From Salminus brasiliensis (Eukaryota; Chordata; Actinopteri; Characiformes; Bryconidae), in NCBI RefSeq assembly GCF_030463535.1, contig NC_132880.1, positions 40,429,842 to 40,493,841 on the forward strand: 64,000 nucleotides of DNA, read 5' to 3'. Both the position numbers and the translations under genes were made by a program. The number at the start of each line of letters is the position of its first letter. Within the stretch, counting starts at the first letter, position 1. Of this stretch, positions 57,101 through 64,000 are shown piece after piece. The notes under the pieces were generated by a model that searched no databases, was not told the DNA's origin, and was given only the letters and a program-made list of their open reading frames with translations.

Positions 57101-58784
57101 AATGAAAGGTTTTTCACACCTTGTAGTGTGTACTATTTCCCTTATTATTTTACAAGCAAAGAAGGAACCTTCATATTTAAAAGTGTACTTTGGTCCTGGG
57201 AGGAGTGTGTGGTATTCTGCGGTGGGCCTGCCTGTCTACACTGTGCTTTTACAACCATGGTGAGAGTTTACATGCAGTATGTGTCTACTGCAGCAGTGGT
57301 ATACCAGCTTGTTAGGGCATTTACTTTGTTCACATCAGAAGTATCATATCAGTATCAATTCCCGTAAGAAGCTGAAGAATATCTCCAGCATCGTTGGTGT
57401 AGCTGTGTTTGTTTACGTAAATCACCACCTTCTGAATTGAAATGAAATGTTATGCTGAGGTTATGAGATGAGATGGAAGCACACAGAGCTTAAACTAGCA
57501 AGGGTGTGGTGGGTATTACCGGCAGACATACATCGATGAACACAGGTGTTGCTGTGTTTTAGGGGCGCACTTTGGGCGGGTTAGATGAACTAGTGGAATT
57601 ATCTAGTGGAATTGAGGTAGGTGACGTAAACATACTGCTAACTCTGATTAGATATTTGCTCAATCTGACATCAGATGGGTCAAATTTAGTCCTTTAATCC
57701 AACAGGACAAATCTCAGTGAGAAAAGAATCATGAACACGAGTAGACAGGGGCTTTACATTACAGTACTGTGAGAAGGTTGTACAAGGTTAGCATAAGCAT
57801 TTGATTCAAGTTAATTAGAGGGCCAAGCCATGACAGTACTAAAAAAATTTATGCAAACCTTTAATCCACTGAAAAAGATTAGTCTCTTATGTCTTATTTT
57901 GAAATGACGTCTTTAAGGAAATAAAAAAAAGTACATACCCTGAATCAACTAACAGATGAACATACGGTGAAATGAAATGTATGGAGTTGTAAAAATCTTG
58001 TAAAAAATCTTTTACTTAAGCGTACATAAACTTTTGGCCTCAGCTGTACATTTCCTCCGGACTCTTGTGTAGACACATGAGCTTCTCTCCCCGTAGCACA
58101 GTCCAGCAGGGTCACATGCTCTTCTGTAAATCTAAATTCAGACATTTCCAGTCTTTTTAGTCAAACCCTAGCTGGTCTGTACTAAAATACGAGTATAAAT
58201 AAAAGTGTTTTGCTCGAGAGAAACTGGATTTGTGCATGATCAGCTGCAAACACCATACCTGTCTACTGTGCATTACTGAGTCAGTATAAAGGGGTAAAAT
58301 TTCATCATCTTTTTTGTGTTTCTGCTGGTTTGTAAATGAAATTGTAAGTGTAAAAGAACAATACTCTTCTGAAAGCACTTGAGTATGTTATTTCCTGTAC
58401 TTGCATTCAGGTAGCTTGTGTAAGGCATGAATAGCCTTACTTCAGATAAACTGTATTTGTGTATGATAAGCAGGAAAAGCTGTAGCTTAATTTTGCTCAC
58501 TGATTTTTTTCCAGGACAGGATTGGGGGATACAGTACTTCTTACATTGTTTCTGTCCTTGTCTCTTAATTGAGCTTTTGACTGCTATTTAGCAAAGGATT
58601 AGGTATTGGAAATATAAAGTGGTGGAAAGCATACGGCACTTGAGCAGGTTTTTTCATGGTACTCTCATTCAAGTAAGTGATCAATACAGCAGCAAACTTC
58701 TTGCTTATAAAGGGATGATTTTCAGCTGTCATTCCATACATTTTATTATAAGGTAAAAGGGCAGGTATTAAGAAGTACTCAGAA

Positions 58785-58868
58785 AGTACAGTGGAAAAAA
58801 ATACTGGAGAGTTAGTGTCGGCTGTTGGCAGTCATTTACGGGACGTGTTCAGAGCGTCAGATGGCAGG
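58785..58868 (+). mobile_element. Detached Tc1 fragment, inverted relative to the 59214 element
   Basis: This 84-bp segment (AGTACAGTGGAAAAAAATAC ... TTAGTGTCGGCTGTTGGCAG ...) is the near-perfect reverse complement of 59494-59580 inside the Tc1-like element to its right. The bases on each side do not match that element. Confidence 0.75.
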
Positions 58869-59644
58869 TCCTCAGGGCCACACTCACAGCCCTGTGTTGT
58901 CCCACTGCTTTGAGTGCTCTATGGAGGAACACTTAGGCCTTGGTCTTTATTATGTGACAAAACACGAGGGAGCTTTTTGCCTCTGTTTATTTGTACTGGC
59001 CTCCTGGCAACATTGCTCATTGTGCTTCCCCTGTATAGGAATCCCTCTCCCTCAGTCTCTGTCTCTGTCTCTCTCTGTCTGTCTCTGTCTTTTTCTGTGT
59101 AACTCACTGTCTTAGTTTGATATTGCAGTTTCATTCTGTCACATACTCATGGGTGTGATTAGACATGAACATTGCATTGCATTTTCATTATTTTAACATC
59201 AATACAACATATACAGTGGCTTGCAAAATAACTTACAACCACAAACAATTTTATTGAAATTTGTAAGTGATAGACCAACACCAGGTAGCACATAATTGTG
59301 AAGTGGAATGAAAATGATACATGGTTTTCAAAAATGTACTTAAATAAAAAACTGTGTGATGTGCAAAAGTATTCAGCCATATCATATCAATACTTTGTAG
59401 ATCCACCTTTGGCTGCAGTTACAGCTGGGGTCTTTTGGGGTATGTCTCTACCAGCTTTGCGCATCTAGAGACTGAGATTTTTGCACTTTCTTGCCTGCCA
59501 TCCGATGCTCTGAACATGTCCTTTAAATGCCTGCCAACAGCCGACACTAACTGATGACAAGTATTTTTTTCCACTGTACTTTTCTCAGCCAGGTTGGATG
59601 GAGAGCATCTGTGAACAGCAATTTTCATGTCTTGCCACAGATGC

Positions 59645-59923
59645 TTAATGGGATTTTGGACTTTGACTGGGCCATTCTAACACATGAATATTCATTGATC
59701 TGAACCATTCCACTGTAGCTCTGGCTGTATGTTTAGGGTCATAGTCTTGCTGGAAGGTGAATCTCCTCCCCAGTGTCAAGTCTTTTGCAGCCCCCAACAG
59801 GTTTTCTTCCAGGATCGCACTGTATTTAGCTCCATCCATCTTCCCATCAATTCCGACCAGCTTCCCTGTCCCTGCTGAAGAAAAGCATCCATACAGCAAG
59901 ATGCTGCCACCACCATGTTTCAC
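59645..59923 (-). pseudogene. Tc1-like transposase, DDE domain fragment
   Basis: Minus-strand frame [20 protein letters not shown] onward to [20 protein letters not shown] and [13 protein letters not shown]. It covers the middle and second catalytic Asp region of the DDE domain; a frame break follows just after SQSP, where the conserved DLNPIE-type segment should be. A second piece at 60015-60233 (MVTLEELQKSTAQVEEFVHR...) holds the N-terminal helix-turn-helix region. Non-functional. Confidence 0.85.
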
Positions 59924-60605
59924 AGTGAGGATGGTGTGTTCAGGGTGATTAGCAGTGTTACTTTTCTGTCACTCATAGCGCTTCGCATTTAGGCCAGAAA
60001 GTTCAAAGTCAGTCTCATCTGACCACAGCAGCTTCTTTCACATTTGCTGTGTCCCCTACATGGCTTGTGACAAACTGCAAACTGCACTTCTTTTGTCTTT
60101 CTTTCAACAAAGGTTTTCTTCTTGACACTCTTCCATAAAGACTAGATTTGTGGAGTGTACAATGTATAGTTGTCCTGTGGACAAATTCTTCTACCTGAGC
60201 TGTGGATTTCTGCAGCTCCTCCAGAGTGACCATCTTGGCCTCTTGGCTGCTTCTCTGACTAGTGCTCTGTCAGTTTGGGTGGACGGCTATGTCTTGGTAG
60301 ATTTGCAGTTGTAAAATACCTTTTCCATACCTTATCTTTTTTATAACCTAACCCTGCTTTAAACTTTTCCACAAGTTGATCACTGCCCTGTCTGGTGAGG
60401 CCCTTGGTCTTCATGATGCTGTTTGTTCACTAGTGTTCTCTAACAAGCCACTGGGGCCTTCACAGAACAGGTGTATTTATACTGAGACTAAATTGCACAC
60501 AGCTGGACTCTATTAACTATTAAGTGACTTGGATTGATTTAGGGGTATCAGAATAATACTTTTGCACATCACATTTTTTTAATTAAAATTTTGAAAACCA
60601 TGTGT

Positions 60606-60953
60606 TAGGGCTGAGCGATATGGTATAAATACTATATCACGATATTAAAGACTTTTCGCGATACACAATATTTATCACAATATAATGTAATCACAGACTA
60701 AAAACATCAGTAGTGACAGATTCTTATAAACTACTATTCAGATACTCTCCTGTACTGAGTACAGTGATTTGTATTCAACATCTGTCTAATCCAGTCTAAC
60801 CAGTCTAATAACACTGTTTGTAATAAAAGCTGCAGCCAATCAGTCTTTATTGAGCACTAACAGTATCCTCCATATGCTTAGAAAAGCATATTGTTATCAC
60901 AATAACACAATTTATCACGATACAATAAAATATTGTCATATTGCACAGCTCTT
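60606..60953. mobile_element. hAT-type MITE (348 bp), copy 2, nested in Tc1
   Basis: Ends TAGGGCTGAGCGATATGG and, in reverse complement, AAGAGCTGTGCAATATG. Perfect 8-bp target duplication CCATGTGT at 60598-60605 and 60954-60961. The host Tc1 terminal repeat reads continuously when one duplicate and the insert are removed, which proves the boundaries. Confidence 0.92.
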
Positions 60954-62304
60954 CCATGTGTCATTTTCGTTCCACTTCACAATTATATGGTACTGTGTTG
61001 GTCTATCACTTAAAATCTCAATAAAAATAATAATTCGTAATGAAACAAGCACTTGCTCAGTGCTCAGATCTTGCTCAGATCTTATTGCACTAGATTTCAG
61101 TATCAAATCTATAATAAAGCCTGCCTTCACTTTAGATGGGAAAAGAGAGAGAATTGTTGAAGTGAAGGCATATTGGGCATTAAGATGAGGTTTGGACTGT
61201 GAAGGAGGCAGTGACCCATCGGTTTGTCCTTGTTACAGAGTACTGGTGGTGAAGTCCTGATGAGAGGTGACGCGACGGATTCATTTCTCCTTTCAGGGCA
61301 GAAACGTTTTCCCGCGGGACAGCCTGTCTCTCCCAGGATGTGCAGCGGCTGGTTTTGGGTTTCCAGAATAATGACAAACTGTAGCTGTTACCACACTCAT
61401 ATTCGCTCTGGACATTCACGCTGTCATTTCCAAAACGCTGTCTCAGGCTCGCGGGTGCAAGCTTGTGTGTGTGTGTACGTTGTAGTCTGTGCAGTGTTAG
61501 TGTTGCTTTTTTTGGTCCTTTCACCATGTATCACTATGATGAACTACCTTGTTAAGCCAACAAATATATATAAATGCTAGTCAAGTTGCTGCTTTCGCTA
61601 AGCCCTACTTGCTTAAGAGATCATCCTGTGGATTCAAGTTTTAAATATTAGCCACTAGAGTGGAAATCTCTGAGGCTTCAGGCTCTACCGTGTCTATCAA
61701 AAGGAAATACACACTAATAGACCTAGCATATGCTCATCCTTCAAGTGATCGAACCCACATCTAAATCCACTGGGGGAGGGGGTGCAAGTGTATAGCTGCT
61801 ACACTCTGTAATGTGACCCACACCAGTGTTGACACCCCCCTAATCTGCACTAATCTGTGTTTATGTAAGGCTATTTTTGACTAGCGCTGCCGCAGACCAG
61901 CTCAGCTGGGCAAAAGCGCTGTGACTTTGCGAAGTTTATTTTAAGTGGATGAAGCCATCAGGTTGCCCTGGGGAAGGTTTCGCAGCCAAAGCCGGACCAC
62001 TGCCCTGCCCTGCCCTGCCACCCCCCCAAGGCACTTCATCAGCAGAGCTGTAAGCAAATGAAGCAAAATAAAAAACACACAATTAAAAATACTGCTCAGT
62101 GGTGCATTTTCCTCAAATAAATGTGCCTAAGTCATATTTCTGGCATTCATTTCTGATTAGCCCATCACACAGAAACATCTACAGCCTGGCTGGTCTAAAT
62201 GTACAGACATTGTGGTCTTACAGCAGATCGAGTTCATGTTTTGGTACCCTCACCTTAACTAACTCCAAGTCAAAGGGAAGTCATTCCATTGTAATGAACG
62301 TACT

Positions 62305-62347
62305 ATGATGACGATGATTATGATGATGATGATGATGATGACGGCGA
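62305..62347. repeat. (GAT)n trinucleotide repeat
   Basis: About 12 GAT/GAC triplets, imperfect. Confidence 0.85.
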
Positions 62348-62697
62348 TCAGTTTTTTCAGAGGATCATTGACAGTAAAGCTCTCTTGTTACCGGGAAATT
62401 CATTAGGATTACAGGATGCGTTTAAGCGTCACTGAAAGGTTGGGGGCCATGCCGTGTTCGTCAGTATTAAATTCTGTTTACATGAGTACGCCAGGGACCA
62501 TTTTCGTGTTCACAACTGTCAAAGGTATATGTGTGTGTCTGTGTATGTGTGTGTTTTTATTTGTGCGCTCATGCCAGCTTGCTATTCAGCGTTTTTGACC
62601 TCTGTTTCATCCTGACTGCACAGTGCAGTCAATGTATTGCCATTGAATCCACAGGACAATTCACATAAATTGACCTTAAAACATTGTGTGGAATGTA

Positions 62698-63146
62698 CAC
62701 CCAGCAGCCATAATATTAGCACCACTGACAGGTGAAATGAAAAACATTGATTTTATTCATCTACAGTGGTATCTGTCAAGGGGTGGATATATTAGGCAGC
62801 ATATGAACAGTCAGTGCTTAGATGAAGGTCAAGCTTAAGGATCTGAGCCACTTTGACAAGAGCCAAACTGTGTTGGCTAGATGTCTGGGTCAGAACTTCT
62901 CCAGAACATCAGGCAGTTTTTCTGGTATGCAGTGCTGAGTACCAACCCAAAGTGGTCCAAGAAAGGTCGACCGCTAAAAAGGCGACAGGGTCATGGGCAC
63001 CTAACCTCACAGCGTACAGAACTTAAAGGATCTGCTGCTAACGCCTTGGTGCCAGATACCACAAGATGCTTTCTGAGTCCATGCCTCAAATGGTCGGATC
63101 TGTTTTGGTGGCACAGGGTAGGTAGTGCTAATGTTCTGGCTTTTGT
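62698..63146 (+). mobile_element. Internally deleted Tc1-like transposon (copy D)
   Basis: Starts after TA with CACCCAGCAGCCATAATATT, then the same internal order as copy B: GGTCAGAACTTCTCCAGAAC, GGTCATGGGCACCTAA, CTTAAAGGATCTGCTGCTAA, CTTGGTGCCAGATACCACA; ends near GCTAATGTTCTGGC. Lacks the catalytic centre. Confidence 0.75.
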
Positions 63147-63189
63147 AAATAAAGGTTATAAAATACCCCGTTTGGTAAGTCTCACAGCT

Positions 63190-63830
63190 TGTAAACACTT
63201 TTTCGCAGCGTCTAAGTCAGTTCTTGATTTGGGGCAATTTTGCCCATTCCTCCGTGTAAAAGGCTTCTAGTTTTGTGAGATTAAGCCATTAAGAACTGTG
63301 AGGGCCATTGCAAACCCTTCAGCTTGAGCCTCTTGAGGTTTCCCATTGTGGAGGTGTAGAAGCCATCCTCTTTTCATCTTCAGATTCTTTACAGATGATG
63401 TGATGTTTGCTGCCAGAATTTATTTGATATTTAATTAAAGTAATTTTTTCCTTCACCTGTAAAATGTTCTCTGTGCCACTGGCTGCAACACAAAGTCCAA
63501 AGCATGAGGTGTTATTTTCATGTAATGGTTGAGGCTTAATATGTTTCTTTCAAAACTGCTTAATGCTGAGGTTTGTGGTGAGGACGCAGAAAAGGATTTC
63601 TTCTGATGACTCTTCCGTGAACGTCATATTTGTGCAGAACTGTTCATCGCCACTCCAGAGTCTGCAACATGTTCCTGGTGGTCTTTTGCAATAAAACAGT
63701 GGATTATATTTGCCTTAGCAGTTCTCTCAGAACGTTTTCTTAGTCGTTCAGACCTCAACTTGACCTCCACTGCTCCTGTAAACTTCTCCTTCTCCTGCAT
63801 TGTGGGCATCAGTTATTGTAATTGTCAGAA
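63190..63830 (-). mobile_element. Tc1/mariner-like transposon remnant
   Basis: CACTGGCTGCAACACAAAGTCCAAAGCATGAG (in parts: CACTGGCTGCAACACA, then GTCCAAAGCATGAG) and GTGCAGAACTGTTCATCGCC correspond to motifs in 7950-8480. No open transposase frame. It runs close to the end of the window. Confidence 0.5.
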
Positions 63831-64000
63831 TGCTAGACAGTTGCTTAGAGGAGTCCAGGGCTGCTAAATGTCGGGGCAAGGTTTGCGAATATTTATCACT
63901 TCACTTTTCCTACTGCTGATTGTGTGTGGTAAGCAAATTAAGATTTGAGACATAGTTAAAAGTTGTCTAAAGAAGCTGAAATCTGCTGGGGTGCCCAAAC

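Larger units (their letters stand above)
59214..61050 (-). mobile_element. Tc1-like transposon, transposase on minus strand, with nested insertion
   Basis: Left end CAGTGGCTTGCAAAATAACT follows a TA. The left terminal region (to about 59330) is inverted at 60580-60605 plus 60962-61030 (for example GTTGGTCTATCACTTA against TAAGTGATAGACCAAC). The transposase lies on the minus strand in pieces. A hAT MITE interrupts the right terminal repeat at 60606-60953. Without that insertion the element is about 1.5 kb, the normal Tc1 size. The outermost right end has decayed. Confidence 0.85.
40691..64000 (+). other. kcnq4: kcnq4 intron 1 (continues past window end)
   Basis: No KCNQ exon (S1-S6 motifs, GYGD pore) appears on the + strand through 64000, so intron 1 exceeds 23 kb. 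A long first intron also occurs in mammalian KCNQ4. It is rich in DNA transposon remnants, SINEs and tandem repeats, listed separately. Stretches with nothing recognised: 41500-42380, 42780-43500, 46250-46980, 47220-48470, 49620-50400, 50500-52100, 52350-53700, 57370-58780, 61060-62690 apart from items listed. Confidence 0.8.

Overview
The window is vertebrate nuclear DNA, most probably from a ray-finned fish. Genes are split by GT-AG introns. There are fish-type tRNA-derived SINEs, several Tc1/mariner and hAT-type non-autonomous transposons, and many long microsatellites. One gene is recognised end to end in its coding part: nfyc (nuclear transcription factor Y subunit gamma, + strand). A second gene starts downstream: kcnq4 (Kv7.4 potassium channel, + strand), of which only exon 1 and part of a very large intron 1 lie here. 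The order nfyc then kcnq4, same strand, matches the human 1p34 neighbourhood, which supports both names.

Layout. 1-1030: remains of a LINE and of a Tc1-like transposon. 1258-3450: the last four visible coding exons and 3' UTR of an unrecognised + strand gene whose protein carries a degenerate 13-residue tandem repeat. 4240-4547: GC-rich promoter with a CCAAT box, GC box and YY1 site, followed by a splice donor; this is the likely nfyc upstream promoter and non-coding exon 1. 4548-17840: nfyc 5' introns, with a second GC-rich, CCAAT-bearing region at 10.7-11.9 kb that ends in a strong donor (probable alternative promoter or 5' exon). 17841-32350: ten nfyc coding exons (360 codons, all phase 0), 3' UTR and poly(A) signal. 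32360-39600: intergenic DNA with a 129-bp minisatellite and many SINE/DNA-transposon copies. 39620-40690: GC-rich kcnq4 5' region with two short upstream ORFs, then coding exon 1. 40691-64000: kcnq4 intron 1, filled with transposon copies, a local duplication, two minisatellites and a few non-repetitive segments that look like candidate enhancers.

Biology. NF-YC is the H2A-like subunit of the CCAAT-binding trimer NF-Y; its two candidate promoter regions hold about nine CCAAT/ATTGG motifs, which suggests autoregulation. KCNQ4 is a separate voltage-gated channel gene with no pathway link to nfyc beyond conserved linkage. I found no RNA genes, no CRISPR and no bacterial-type elements. The strongest items for a second look are the 13-residue repeat protein at the left edge, the CCAAT clusters at nfyc, the codon-periodic 129-bp minisatellite, a hAT MITE nested in a Tc1 element with a perfect 8-bp target duplication, and the upstream ORFs of kcnq4.
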